9,898 nt of DNA from an uncultured Alistipes sp. (GCA_934754975.1 CAKVKI010000086.1:1-9898), one strand, 5' to 3'. Counted from the first letter of the stretch, positions 1 to 7,634 are shown. Numbers and translations: made by a program. The notes: generated from the letters alone by a model not told the origin.

Positions 1-116
1 GTGTAGAGCTGGTAAGCACGCTGATGGCACCGCTTCGCATTGCGAGGTTCATAGAATAGACGGTCGATCGTTTTAACGGCGACGATCCGGTTCAGAGGAT
101 TCGCTTTCTCACTCAT
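1..116 (-). CDS. Unrecognised protein, 5' end only (runs off the left edge)
   Basis: An open minus-strand frame begins with ATG at 116-114 and stays open to the window edge, giving 38 residues. It starts MSEKANPLNRIVAVKTIDRL and continues with a basic, Cys/His-containing segment. Codon choice and residue mix look like a real Bacteroidales protein rather than an off-frame reading, and no signal peptide or membrane segment is visible. I do not recognise the family. No Shine-Dalgarno sequence precedes the ATG; the upstream 20 bases are AT-rich, which is common for Bacteroidetes leaders. It follows the undecided stretch at 117-554 and is separated from the SusCD operon by the terminator at 555-582, so it is probably expressed on its own. 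The start is likely, but identity needs the rest of the gene. Confidence 0.5.
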   Translation of the reverse strand, partial: MSEKANPLNRIVAVKTIDRLFYEPRNAKRCHQRAYQLY

Positions 117-128
117 AGGGGAATAAAT

Positions 129-536
129 TTAAACGGAGGCGGAATTACCCCTATTAAATTTACCCAATTCAGACAGAACCCTGCCGGTTATGAAATCCCT
201 TAATCCGACCCATGTCGGTTTTCGGCGGAAACGGCAACCGAAACGCCGGCGGTTCCGCATCCCGGGATGAAAAACATCCGGACCGGAACACGCTGAAACG
301 ATGTTGTTCCCGCCGTATTTTCCGGAAAGGCCCCAAAAGGAGATATGCGGATCGCAGCGACGGTTATTCCTGTGGGAGGGACAGACATTGCCGAGCCGAA
401 AATCGATACAGTTAAAAGTCATATGCTTTGACGCTTCATTATTTTCCCGGCAAAGATGGCCCGCATAAAAAGCCTGAACAACAGAAAGAACAACCATTAG
501 CGCTTTTTTAAATATTATATTGCAATCCATCGGCAT
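129..536 (-). CDS. Doubtful hypothetical ORF in a gene-poor stretch
   Basis: This is the only long frame in the region 117-554. It could start at ATG 536 (or GTG 551, or ATG 530) and would give about 135 residues. The first 25 or so residues resemble a signal peptide: a Lys-Lys pair, then a hydrophobic run ending in a Phe-Tyr-Ala segment. The rest is rich in Arg, Cys, His and Trp, as is typical of an off-frame reading of GC-rich DNA. A second minus frame (about 200-388, starting MSVPPTGITVAAIRISPFGA) has more natural composition and codons but is only 62 residues. The switch could mean a decayed, frameshifted gene, or no gene at all. No promoter is seen between the terminator at 555-582 and the start, and I recognise no family. 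I see nothing else convincing in 117-554. Confidence 0.22.
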   Translation of the reverse strand: MPMDCNIIFKKALMVVLSVVQAFYAGHLCRENNEASKHMTFNCIDFRLGNVCPSHRNNRRCDPHISFWGLSGKYGGNNIVSACSGPDVFHPGMRNRRRFGCRFRRKPTWVGLRDFITGRVLSELGKFNRGNSASV

Positions 537-553
537 ATGACTCCCGAACACAC

Positions 554-582
554 AAAAACGCGCCGTTTGTACGGCGCGTTTT
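554..582 (-). terminator. Intrinsic terminator of the susCD operon
   Basis: Perfect hairpin: arm 555-566, 4-nt loop 567-570, arm 571-582, with a core of GCGCCG pairing. On the minus strand the stem ends in a run of five T, 24 nt after the SusD stop codon. The A and T flanks are nearly symmetrical, so it may also stop plus-strand transcription. Confidence 0.88.
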
Positions 583-606
583 AAGTTTCCGGCGGACGGC
601 TATTTC

Positions 607-2235
607 TCAGAAATTGCGTCCCGTGTCCCACCACAGGCGGGTGCCGCCATGGTCGGGGCCTCCGAGGTCTTTCAGGAGCATCTCGTATTGTTCGGGGTCC
701 GAGGTTTCGAGCGTCGCAGGGTACGGCAGGCGGCGGATCATCGTCTCTGTGTCGATGCTCTGGCCCTTGCTGTGGTTGAAGCGCACGGGAAACAGGCGCG
801 GATAGCCCGTCCGCCGCTGCTCGGCCCAGGCTTCGCAGCCTTCGGGATACATGGCGATCCACTTCTGGGTGACGATCCGTTCGAGTTTGGTCTCGGCGGC
901 CGCGGTCTCGTCCCACCGGGGCGACACGCGGCACCGGGCCGCAATATCGTTCTCAGGGGTGATCGGGTCCCGGTAGTCGGCCGCAGAATCGTCGTTCTCC
1001 AGATACTGCTCCGCACCCGAAACCCGCCATTGGGCGAACGACATGGTAACTCCGGTGCGATAACACGTTCCGGCATCCTCATCGGTCCACCCCCGCAGGG
1101 CGGCTTCGGCGCGCAGGAACCACACTTCGGCCGCAGACATCAGCACGACTTCGGTCGACGGCTCGACGGTAAGCCGCGAAAAGGCGGCGTAATAATTATG
1201 CGAAAAGGCGGTTCCCTGACGGATTCCGTGATATTGTCCTTTCAGACGTATCGTTACGGCTCCCCCGCTCTCGTCCGTAACAACGATGTCGTCGCGGCAG
1301 GGTTCAAAAAACTTTTCGATACGCGGATCGCCGAAACCGGTCAGCACGGACTCCATCGAAGCGTTCATGACAGCCTCGTTCCAGCTCCGGTTGATCGCGC
1401 CGAGCGGATTCGAGTAGATTCCCGAAGTCTTGACCGCCGCATTGTTCGTATTGACCTCGATCACCCCGTACGGGTCATCCATCGCCTTGCGGAATTCCGT
1501 ACGGGCCTTCTCCGGCGCAACCGCGGCCAGGCGCACGGCCAGGCGCATGCGCAGGGAGTTGGCGAAACGGAGCCACGAGGTATAGCTGCCGTCGAGCAGC
1601 AGGTCGAATTTCGCAAATTCGGCGGCCGTGGGGCGTTCCGCGACGTAATCCGACAATATCTCTGCGGCTTCATCCAGATCGTCGAAGAAGTGCATGTAGA
1701 CCTCCTGTTGGCCGTCGGGCACGTACTCGGTTCCCTGAGTGCCGAAATGGGTATAAATCACCGGACCGTAGTAGTCAGTCACCCGCTGCATGACCAGCAC
1801 CTTGAGTATTTTGGCAATGGCATAGAACGGCGGCATCAGCTCGGGAGCGGTCTGCTCCAGCCGGTAGATTTCGGGCATTACATAGGAGTAGGTGAACTGC
1901 CACATGGCGCTGTTCCAGCCGTCCTGCAGGTTATAGTCGGAGTTGTGGCTTCCGCCCTGCAGGGGTTTCGGATCGTGCATATACCCCGAAAATAGATCCG
2001 CATTGAGATTCTGCGTGAGCTGGAAAGGCCAGTTCTTGCCCTTGCCGAAGTCGTAATTGAAATAGACGCCCTGCTGGATAATGCCCAGACGGTATCCCAA
2101 GCCGTTGTTGTCGGCTTCCAGCTCGCCGTCCGTGATGCCGGAGAGGTCGTCGTTTATATCACGGAAACCACCCGTGCATGCACTGAAAAGCACCGCACAA
2201 AGTCCCGCGAACAGATATGTATACCGACATTTCAT
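607..2235 (-). CDS. SusD/RagB-family nutrient-binding outer-membrane lipoprotein
   Basis: Encodes a 542-residue surface lipoprotein, the usual size for SusD-like proteins (probably the SusD-like_2 branch). SusD proteins sit on the outer face of the outer membrane as a lid on their SusC porin and capture the substrate for import. The N-terminus is a lipoprotein signal peptide with lipobox LFSAC, giving lipidated Cys20. Family landmarks follow: a D-Y-Y-G-P segment near 154-158, the W-L-R-F-A-N-S-L-R-x-R-L-A helix at 221-232, a TPR-like A-A-E-x-W-F-L-R-A-E-A helix at 368-378, and T-Q-K-W-I-A-M-Y-P-E-G-x-E-A-W-A-E-x-R-R-T-G-Y-P at 456-479. The start is set by the signal peptide and lies 2 nt after the SusC stop, so the genes are co-transcribed and probably translationally coupled. 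The substrate is unknown; there are no carbohydrate-active enzymes nearby, so peptides, glycans or other nutrients remain possible. Confidence 0.95.
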   Translation of the reverse strand: MKCRYTYLFAGLCAVLFSACTGGFRDINDDLSGITDGELEADNNGLGYRLGIIQQGVYFNYDFGKGKNWPFQLTQNLNADLFSGYMHDPKPLQGGSHNSDYNLQDGWNSAMWQFTYSYVMPEIYRLEQTAPELMPPFYAIAKILKVLVMQRVTDYYGPVIYTHFGTQGTEYVPDGQQEVYMHFFDDLDEAAEILSDYVAERPTAAEFAKFDLLLDGSYTSWLRFANSLRMRLAVRLAAVAPEKARTEFRKAMDDPYGVIEVNTNNAAVKTSGIYSNPLGAINRSWNEAVMNASMESVLTGFGDPRIEKFFEPCRDDIVVTDESGGAVTIRLKGQYHGIRQGTAFSHNYYAAFSRLTVEPSTEVVLMSAAEVWFLRAEAALRGWTDEDAGTCYRTGVTMSFAQWRVSGAEQYLENDDSAADYRDPITPENDIAARCRVSPRWDETAAAETKLERIVTQKWIAMYPEGCEAWAEQRRTGYPRLFPVRFNHSKGQSIDTETMIRRLPYPATLETSDPEQYEMLLKDLGGPDHGGTRLWWDTGRNF

Positions 2236-2237
2236 GC

Positions 2238-5200
2238 TTAAAATTCCAGTTTGATATTAAATCCTATGTTGCGCACGGTCGGCATGCCGTAAACTTCGAT
2301 TCCCTGGTTGTCGTTGCCCGTCGAAAGAACCAGATCGGGATCGAACGGCGCGGCGTTGTAAATAAAGAAAAGATTGCGCGCGACCAGCGACACGGTTACG
2401 CCGCTCAGCACCCGCGTGCGGCGGACCAGCTTCTGCGGCAGCGCATAGGAGACGGCCAATTCGCGCAGCCGGATATTCGTGGCGTCGTACATGTAATATT
2501 CCGTCACGCCGGCGCGTCCGCCGACCAGTTTGTAGAATCCCTTCACGTCGTCGATCCGCCGCCCTTCGAGCGTCACGTAACCGCGGTCGCGGGCATCGGC
2601 CGTCACGGCCGAAACGCCGTAGGAGTCCAGATCGGCCATGGTCTGCGACAGGAGACGGCCCCCGTAACGGCAGTCCAGCAGCAGCGACAGCGACGCGCCT
2701 TTGTAAGAGAACGTATTGTTCCACGACAGCGCGAACACGGGATTCGCATTGCCTACTTTCACGGTATTGCCGTCGCCCGCGGTACGGGGCAGGCCGGCAT
2801 AGTCGCCCTCGGTTTCGTAAACGATATTCCCGCTGCCGTCGCGCTCGAACGCCCGGCCGTAAATGTCGCCGATAGACCCGCCCTCGACCAGTTTCATGGC
2901 ATAAGACGACGAGAAGCTCGACGGGCCGTAGACATATTCGCGCAGTTCGTCGTGCAGTTTTATCACCCGGTTTTTGTTATGCGCGAAGTTCACGACCGAC
3001 TGCCATGTAAAGCCCTTCCCGTAGACCGGATAGGCGCTCAGCGACACCTCGACGCCCTCGTTTTCGATGTTTCCGGCATTTTCGTACCGGAAAGCATAGG
3101 CTTCGCCCGAGAGGGCCGGAAGCTTGAAGAACTGGTTGTGGGTGTTGGTCTTGTAGTATGTCGCGTTGATTCCGAGCCGGTCGCCGAAGAAACGCCATTC
3201 GAGACCCGCTTCGAGCGCATTGGTCATCTCGGGCTTGAGGTCGGTGCCCGGGGCCGCATCGGCGGCGTTGATGCCCCCGCCGACGGTAATGTGGGCCTTG
3301 GGGTTGGTGATGAACATCGGAATGTCGTTACCCACGCGGCTCCACGTCAGGCGGACCTTGGCAAACGAGATCCATTCGGGCAGTTTGAACATCTTGCCGA
3401 CGACCCACGACGCGCCGAGCGAATAGTAGAAGAACCCGCTCCCCTCGTGCGAGGTGTAAGCCAGCGTCGAAGCCCAGTCGTTGCGCCCCGTGACCTCAAG
3501 GTTGAGACTCTCGGCGTATTTGACCGAAGCCGTGGCGAAGAGCGACTGTATCTGGCGGCGGGCGTCGATCTGCTCATCGACGTAGGCCGAGCTGTTCATG
3601 ACGATATTGGCCACGTTGAACACATTGGGATAATAGAGCGACGCGGTTTTCGAGTCGATACGCAGCGAATTTACCGTCCGGTCGTTCAGGGAGGCGCCGG
3701 CCGTCGCGCTGAACGTCCAGTCGGGGCTGAAGCGCCTTTCGAAGAGGGCCAGCGCCTCGCCGTTGAAAAGGGTCTCCGAGTAACTGCTTTCGATGTAACG
3801 CCCGTTGGCGCCGGCCAGCGCCGGCGCCGTCGAAGCATAGAACCTCTGGCGGACCTTGTCGTCGATATAATCGACATTGCCGCGGGCGCGGATACGCAGC
3901 CAGTCGGTCACTTTCCAATCGGCGGACAGGGAAGCCATGACCCGGTTGCGCAGGCTCTTGCTGCGGATGCGGTTGGTGATCCAATAGGGATTCTGCTCGA
4001 AATCGTCGCTCGGGGCGATCCAGTTCTGCACGCAGAACTTGCGATCGGCGTCATAGATCTCGAAATATTCCCGGTAGCGGGTTATATTGACGCCGCGCGG
4101 GAAACGGTAAAGTCCCACCAGCGGATTCATGTAGAATCCGCCCGGCACCGGTTTGTCCTTCACGACCTGACGCATGAAGCTGATATTGCCGTCGAGTTTG
4201 AGCCGTCCCCGGAACAGGTCGGTCGTCGCCCGCAGGTTGAAATTATGCCGTATCAGGCGGTTCGACCCCGTGATTCCGCGCTCGGCGGTATTGGCATAGG
4301 AGAAGTAGGTCTGCATCTGCTCGGTGCCCGAAGAGACCGACAGCGAGTTCATCGCCGTAACGCCCGTCCGGAAAAAATCCCCGGCGTTGTCGTAAGCCTT
4401 GATCGCGGCGCGCGCTCCCCAGCTTTCGACATCGCCGCTCACCCCGTAACGGTTCTGGAAGTCCGGCAGGCGGAAAGGGGCCTGGAACGTAAGGTTCGAA
4501 GTGAACGTCACGGGCTGCCGCTTCGCTGCGCTGCCTCTCTTGGTCGTAATCAGGATCACGCCGTTGGCGGCCTGACTGCCGTACAACGCCGCCGCCGGAG
4601 CGCCCTTGAGGATCGAGACGCTCTCGATATCCTCGGCATTGAGGTTCGAGATGCCGTCGCCGCCGTCACGGTTGCCAGCATCGGCGACACCCCCGATAGC
4701 CGTGTAAGCCTGCTCGGGCGAGGAGTTGAGAATCGGCATGCCGTCGACTACGTACAGCGGCTGGTTGTCGCTGGCCACCGAGCGGACGCCGCGGATGCTG
4801 ACCTTGGAAGAGGCGCCCGCGCCCGAAGAACTTTCGTTCACCTGCACGCCGGCCGACTTGCCCGCGAGCGAGAGAATCATGTTGGAGGATTTGACGGCAG
4901 TGAGCTGCGTTCCCTTTATCTTGTCGGCCGAATAGGTCAGGTCGGCATAGTTGCGCTCCAGTCCCAGGGCCGTTACGATGACGTCGGCGATGACTTTCAC
5001 GTCCTCCTCCAGCGTGATCTCGAACCCGGTCCGGTTTTCCGTCGCGACGCTGCGGGGCACATAGCCCACGCACGAAAAGTCGAGTACGGCGCCGGGAGCG
5101 ACGCTGATCGAAAATTCGCCTTCGGAGAGGGTCGCCACGCCGTTCGAGGTCCCGTGTTCGACAACGGTAACCCCGACAAGGGGCGTTCCCGCCTGGTCGG

Positions 5201-5354
5201 CAACGTGGCCGCGAACCACTACTTTCTGCGGAACGGACTGGGCCCGGACTTCGAATCCGGACAGCAGGCAGAAGCAGAACAGCAAGACCAGGGCGCGGAA
5301 CAGATTCCGGCAGCTCGGTCCCGATAATTTTTCAGAATAAGACGTAAAAGGCAT
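2238..5354 (-). CDS. SusC/RagA-family TonB-linked outer-membrane transporter
   Basis: A 1038-residue TonB-dependent porin that imports a ligand across the outer membrane using proton-motive force relayed by TonB, working with the SusD protein encoded 2 nt downstream. Order of parts: signal peptide with probable cleavage after Ala38 (V-R-A-Q); a carboxypeptidase-D-like beta-sandwich domain at about 45-115; plug domain with the SusC signatures S-A-G-V-Q-V near 167-172, S-I-R-G at 186-189, P-L-Y-V-V-D-G at 199-205 and S-I-L-K-G-A-P-A-A-A-L-Y-G at 247-259, then A-N-G-V-I-L-I-T-T-K-R-G; the remainder is the beta-barrel, ending in the typical C-terminal Phe. No STN domain is present, so it is not of the sigma-signalling transducer type. 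I chose ATG 5354 because it gives a clean signal peptide and lies just after a -7-like box at 5378-5385; an in-frame ATG at 5399 and a further start at 5435 would lie upstream of that promoter. Confidence 0.95.
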   Translation of the reverse strand: MPFTSYSEKLSGPSCRNLFRALVLLFCFCLLSGFEVRAQSVPQKVVVRGHVADQAGTPLVGVTVVEHGTSNGVATLSEGEFSISVAPGAVLDFSCVGYVPRSVATENRTGFEITLEEDVKVIADVIVTALGLERNYADLTYSADKIKGTQLTAVKSSNMILSLAGKSAGVQVNESSSGAGASSKVSIRGVRSVASDNQPLYVVDGMPILNSSPEQAYTAIGGVADAGNRDGGDGISNLNAEDIESVSILKGAPAAALYGSQAANGVILITTKRGSAAKRQPVTFTSNLTFQAPFRLPDFQNRYGVSGDVESWGARAAIKAYDNAGDFFRTGVTAMNSLSVSSGTEQMQTYFSYANTAERGITGSNRLIRHNFNLRATTDLFRGRLKLDGNISFMRQVVKDKPVPGGFYMNPLVGLYRFPRGVNITRYREYFEIYDADRKFCVQNWIAPSDDFEQNPYWITNRIRSKSLRNRVMASLSADWKVTDWLRIRARGNVDYIDDKVRQRFYASTAPALAGANGRYIESSYSETLFNGEALALFERRFSPDWTFSATAGASLNDRTVNSLRIDSKTASLYYPNVFNVANIVMNSSAYVDEQIDARRQIQSLFATASVKYAESLNLEVTGRNDWASTLAYTSHEGSGFFYYSLGASWVVGKMFKLPEWISFAKVRLTWSRVGNDIPMFITNPKAHITVGGGINAADAAPGTDLKPEMTNALEAGLEWRFFGDRLGINATYYKTNTHNQFFKLPALSGEAYAFRYENAGNIENEGVEVSLSAYPVYGKGFTWQSVVNFAHNKNRVIKLHDELREYVYGPSSFSSSYAMKLVEGGSIGDIYGRAFERDGSGNIVYETEGDYAGLPRTAGDGNTVKVGNANPVFALSWNNTFSYKGASLSLLLDCRYGGRLLSQTMADLDSYGVSAVTADARDRGYVTLEGRRIDDVKGFYKLVGGRAGVTEYYMYDATNIRLRELAVSYALPQKLVRRTRVLSGVTVSLVARNLFFIYNAAPFDPDLVLSTGNDNQGIEVYGMPTVRNIGFNIKLEF

Positions 5355-5357
5355 CAC

Positions 5358-5371
5358 ATTGTCAAAACAAT
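5358..5371 (-). repeat. Small inverted repeat in the susC leader
   Basis: ATTGT and ACAAT flank a 4-base loop, ending 3 bases before the susC start codon. It coincides with the expected transcription start region, so it could be an operator half-site pair or a small 5' hairpin. At 5 bp per arm it may also be chance. Confidence 0.3.
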
Positions 5372-5377
5372 CCGTTA

Positions 5378-5385
5378 CAAAAATA
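5378..5385 (-). promoter_or_regulatory. Putative Bacteroidetes -7 box for susC
   Basis: The minus strand reads TATTTTTG, a full match to the Bacteroidetes TAnnTTTG -7 consensus. At the expected -33 position (19 bp upstream) the strand reads ATG instead of TTG, so the upstream element is partial. Transcription would start near 5371, leaving a leader of about 17 nt before ATG 5354. Confidence 0.5.
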
Positions 5386-5576
5386 TAAAACTTTGGCATT
5401 ATATCATAAAAAATAGAACAAATCAGCCAAATCATTGGTCACAATAGCCCGGAATAGCACACAATATACGGTAAATCAGTACGTTTTTACTTCATCAAAG
5501 GTTATTGACGGAGACATTTCCGGAATAGTGGTAGGCCGAACCGTAATCCGTATAAGCGCCGTCCCGGAAGAAACGG

Positions 5577-5584
5577 TATATTTG
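5577..5584 (+). promoter_or_regulatory. Putative -7 box for the MBL-fold hydrolase gene
   Basis: TATATTTG matches the Bacteroidetes TAnnTTTG consensus exactly and ends 22 nt before ATG 5607, giving a predicted short leader of about 16 nt. No TTG box is visible at the usual distance upstream, so the call rests on the -7 box and its position. Confidence 0.5.
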
Positions 5585-5606
5585 CACCATACAAACCTGA
5601 AAGATT

Positions 5607-6710
5607 ATGTCGGGCAAGAAAAAAAGAGGTAAAATGATAATCCTGTCAAGCATACTGCTCGCAGCGGTGATCGCCGCATGCGTCATCGTCCGTCTGCCGA
5701 GTTTCGGACGGCTGCCCCGGGGCAAACGGCTCGAACGTATCCAGCAGTCGCCGAACTACCGCGACGGCCAGTTCCGCAACCTGGAAGCCAGCCCGATGAT
5801 GACCGGCGACAAGAGCCGAGTCCGCGGCATACTGGAATTTCTCTTCCGCAAACAGGAGGGGCTGCGGCCCGACAATGCGGTGCCGGCGATCCGTACCGAC
5901 CTGCGGGCGCTCAGCCCGGACAGCAACCTGCTGGTCTGGTTCGGACATTCGTCCTGCCTGATCCAGGCCGAAGGACGCCGGACGCTCGTCGATCCGGTCT
6001 TCCGCAGCGCGGCGCCATTCTCATTTCTCAACCGTCCGTTCAAAGGCACCGACATCTACCGCCCCGAAGAGATGCCGCCCATAGACTACCTCATCATCAC
6101 GCACGACCATTGGGATCACCTCGACTACCGTACGGTTCGTGAACTGAAAGAGCGCATCGGCACGGTCGTCTGCCCGCTGGGCGTCGGCGAACATTTCGAA
6201 TACTGGGGTTTCGATCCGGCGAAAATCGTCGAACTGGACTGGTACGAACAGCAGACGCTCGGCGACGGATTCACCGTCCACTGCCTGCCCTCGCGCCACT
6301 TCTCGGGGCGCGGACTGTCGCCGAACAAGTCGTTGTGGGGATCGTTCCTGCTGCAAACGCCCGCGCGGAAAATCTACCTGGGCGGCGACGGCGGATACGG
6401 AGTCCATTTCGCCGGGATCGGGCGGCAGTTTCCGGACATAGACCTCGCCATACTCGAAAACGGCCAGTACAACGAAGCGTGGAAATACATCCACACGATG
6501 CCCGACCAACTGTCCAAAGCCGCAAAAGAGCTGGGCGCGAAGCGGATTATGACGGTCCACCACTCGAAATACGCCCTTGCCAAACACCGCTGGGACGAAC
6601 CGCTGGCGACCGAAGCGGCTTTGGCCGCGGACACCGCGCTGCATGTCCTGCGGCCCGAAATCGGCGAAGTAGTTCCGCTGGGAACTCCGCAACCGGAGCC
6701 GGAAAGATAA
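5607..6710 (+). CDS. Membrane-anchored MBL-fold hydrolase, NAPE-PLD-like
   Basis: A 367-residue zinc hydrolase of the metallo-beta-lactamase fold. The metal-binding signature H-D-H-W-D-H is at 166-171, and further likely ligands are H231 (S-R-H-F-S-G-R-G), D261 (G-G-D-G-G-Y-G) and H318/H319 (V-H-H-S-K-Y). The order and spacing fit the family of N-acyl-phosphatidylethanolamine-hydrolysing phospholipase D, which releases N-acylethanolamines from membrane lipid; UlaG-like lactonases are the main alternative. A basic N-terminus (K4-K6, R7, K9) followed by a hydrophobic helix at about 10-29 anchors it in a membrane with the catalytic domain outside the cytoplasm; I-A-A-C25 is a possible lipobox, but the hydrophobic run continues past it. 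The start ATG 5607 supplies the basic N-terminus and follows the -7 box; ATG 5634 would remove it. Transcribed divergently from susC. Substrate assignment is inference. Confidence 0.9.
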   Translation: MSGKKKRGKMIILSSILLAAVIAACVIVRLPSFGRLPRGKRLERIQQSPNYRDGQFRNLEASPMMTGDKSRVRGILEFLFRKQEGLRPDNAVPAIRTDLRALSPDSNLLVWFGHSSCLIQAEGRRTLVDPVFRSAAPFSFLNRPFKGTDIYRPEEMPPIDYLIITHDHWDHLDYRTVRELKERIGTVVCPLGVGEHFEYWGFDPAKIVELDWYEQQTLGDGFTVHCLPSRHFSGRGLSPNKSLWGSFLLQTPARKIYLGGDGGYGVHFAGIGRQFPDIDLAILENGQYNEAWKYIHTMPDQLSKAAKELGAKRIMTVHHSKYALAKHRWDEPLATEAALAADTALHVLRPEIGEVVPLGTPQPEPER

Positions 6711-6949
6711 CTCACCGGCGATCCAACGAGGTCGCTCCGTCGGAAGTTTCGCAGTCCGCACGAGGACAAAACGGCGCACCGTACAATTCACGCCGAACCG
6801 CCCTGCGGCGATGGGACATCGCCTTCCCGCTACGGAAATCCGAGCCTGACGATCCACGAAAAAAGCGGCCTTTTACACGCATACTCAGGACTTAAGGGCC
6901 GCCGATTCTGGTATGCAATTTGCTCCGTGGGAAGGAAAATCCATATATT
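6711..6949. other. Intergenic region with no supported gene
   Basis: This gap between the hydrolase and HdeD genes shows no frame with convincing coding character. It holds a small perfect hairpin (6807-6812 with 6818-6823, no T-run) and the larger minus-oriented hairpin at 6859-6902. No good promoter for the next gene was found; the nearest -7-like sequence, GCAATTTG at 6915-6922, lacks the TA. Confidence 0.5.
6859..6902 (-). terminator. Terminator-like hairpin facing the minus strand
   Basis: GCGGCCTT at 6865-6872 pairs with 6894-6902 (one bulged base, 21-nt loop). Six A at 6859-6864 give a run of six T right after the stem only on the minus strand. No minus-strand gene lies immediately upstream, so it is either a terminator of antisense transcription across hdeD or a chance structure. 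Confidence 0.3.
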
Positions 6950-7534
6950 ATGAATAATTTTTCCTCACTGATCGAAAATTCGAAGCAGGCCGTACGTTAC
7001 TGGTGGCTGCTGCTGATCATCGGCATCGCCCTGTTCGTCGTGGGCATTCTGATATTCGTCTATCCCACCCAGAGTTATCTGGGCATGTCGCTCGTATTCG
7101 GCTGGCTCATGCTGTTCTCGGGCATCCTCGAAGTCGTACTCTCGTCGGCCAACAGGCATTTCATCACGGGCCGCGGCTGGATGCTGGCCGGAGGCATCAT
7201 CGAAATCATTCTGGGTATCATCCTGATTTTCAACGTCGCGCTTTCAGCCGCCACGCTGCCGATTTTCCTCGGTTTCTGGCTTATGCTGCGCGGATTCAGC
7301 GCCATCGGCCTGGGCGGCGACATGAGCGCCATGGAGGTTCCCGGATCGGGCTGGACCGTTTTCAGCGGAATCCTGCTGGTACTCTGCTCGCTGTGGATCC
7401 TGTTTCAACCGTTGGTGTTCGGCACTACGGCCGTCGTGATCTGGGTAGGCATTTCGCTGCTCTTCGCCGGCATCGCAGCCTGCTCGCTCTCGCTCCAGCT
7501 GCGGCAGGCGCACCACTGCCTCGGCGACCGCTGA
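6950..7534 (+). CDS. HdeD/DUF308-family membrane protein
   Basis: A 194-residue inner-membrane protein with six predicted helices arranged as three hairpin pairs, at about 18-37, 42-64, 76-95, 100-121, 134-153 and 157-180. The repeated pattern of a Gly-rich helix, a Pro or Asn turn and a second helix is the DUF308 fold; family landmarks include G-W-x-M-L-F-S-G-I at 51-59 and the R-G-W-x-x-x-G-G-I-I-E-I-x-L-G stretch at 75-89. E. coli HdeD takes part in acid resistance at high cell density, but most DUF308 members have no tested function, so a stress role here is inference. I prefer ATG 6950 over ATG 6920: a GAAGGA-like purine stretch precedes it and the upstream ten residues add nothing conserved. 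A clear terminator follows, so the gene ends its own transcription unit. Confidence 0.88.
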   Translation: MNNFSSLIENSKQAVRYWWLLLIIGIALFVVGILIFVYPTQSYLGMSLVFGWLMLFSGILEVVLSSANRHFITGRGWMLAGGIIEIILGIILIFNVALSAATLPIFLGFWLMLRGFSAIGLGGDMSAMEVPGSGWTVFSGILLVLCSLWILFQPLVFGTTAVVIWVGISLLFAGIAACSLSLQLRQAHHCLGDR

Positions 7535-7553
7535 TGTCCGGCGACACCGATAC

Positions 7554-7578
7554 AAGCCCCTGTCAAGGGGCTTTTTTT
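7554..7578 (+). terminator. Intrinsic terminator after hdeD
   Basis: AAGCCCC at 7554-7560 pairs with GGGGCTT at 7567-7573 around a loop whose closing T-A pair extends the stem, followed by a run of seven T at 7572-7578. It lies 20 nt after the HdeD stop codon and isolates hdeD from the next gene. Confidence 0.9.
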
Positions 7579-7604
7579 ATTCCCGCAACCGGCCCGCTTC
7601 CGTT

Positions 7605-7634
7605 TTGCAGTCTCACCTTTTTTGCATACCTTTA
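7605..7634 (+). promoter_or_regulatory. Bacteroidetes-type promoter of the cystatin-like gene
   Basis: A -33 TTG at 7605-7607 is followed after exactly 19 bp by TACCTTTA at 7627-7634, which matches the -7 consensus TAnnTTTG except for the last base. Transcription would start near 7641, about 15 nt before ATG 7656. This supports 7656 as the start and excludes the ATG at 7638. Confidence 0.65.

Noticed and set aside
258..269. Perfect 12-bp palindrome CATCCCGGGATG
   Set aside because: A palindrome of this length is expected by chance about twice in a window of this size, and nothing around it suggests a binding site.
649..1995. A 448-codon open frame on the plus strand
   Set aside because: Antisense of the SusD gene with unnatural composition and no recognisable domain.
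2217..5327. A 1036-codon open frame on the plus strand
   Set aside because: It is the exact antisense of the susC coding sequence; its Arg/His/Val-rich product is what the opposite strand of GC-rich codons gives, and susC matches a known family over its whole length.
5435..5632. A 65-codon plus frame in the divergent region
   Set aside because: It spans the -7 box of the hydrolase gene, overlaps that gene's start, has no recognisable features and no promoter of its own.
6021..6857. A 278-codon minus-strand frame
   Set aside because: Lies opposite the MBL-fold hydrolase gene, which has intact catalytic motifs; the frame has no domain or start signal.
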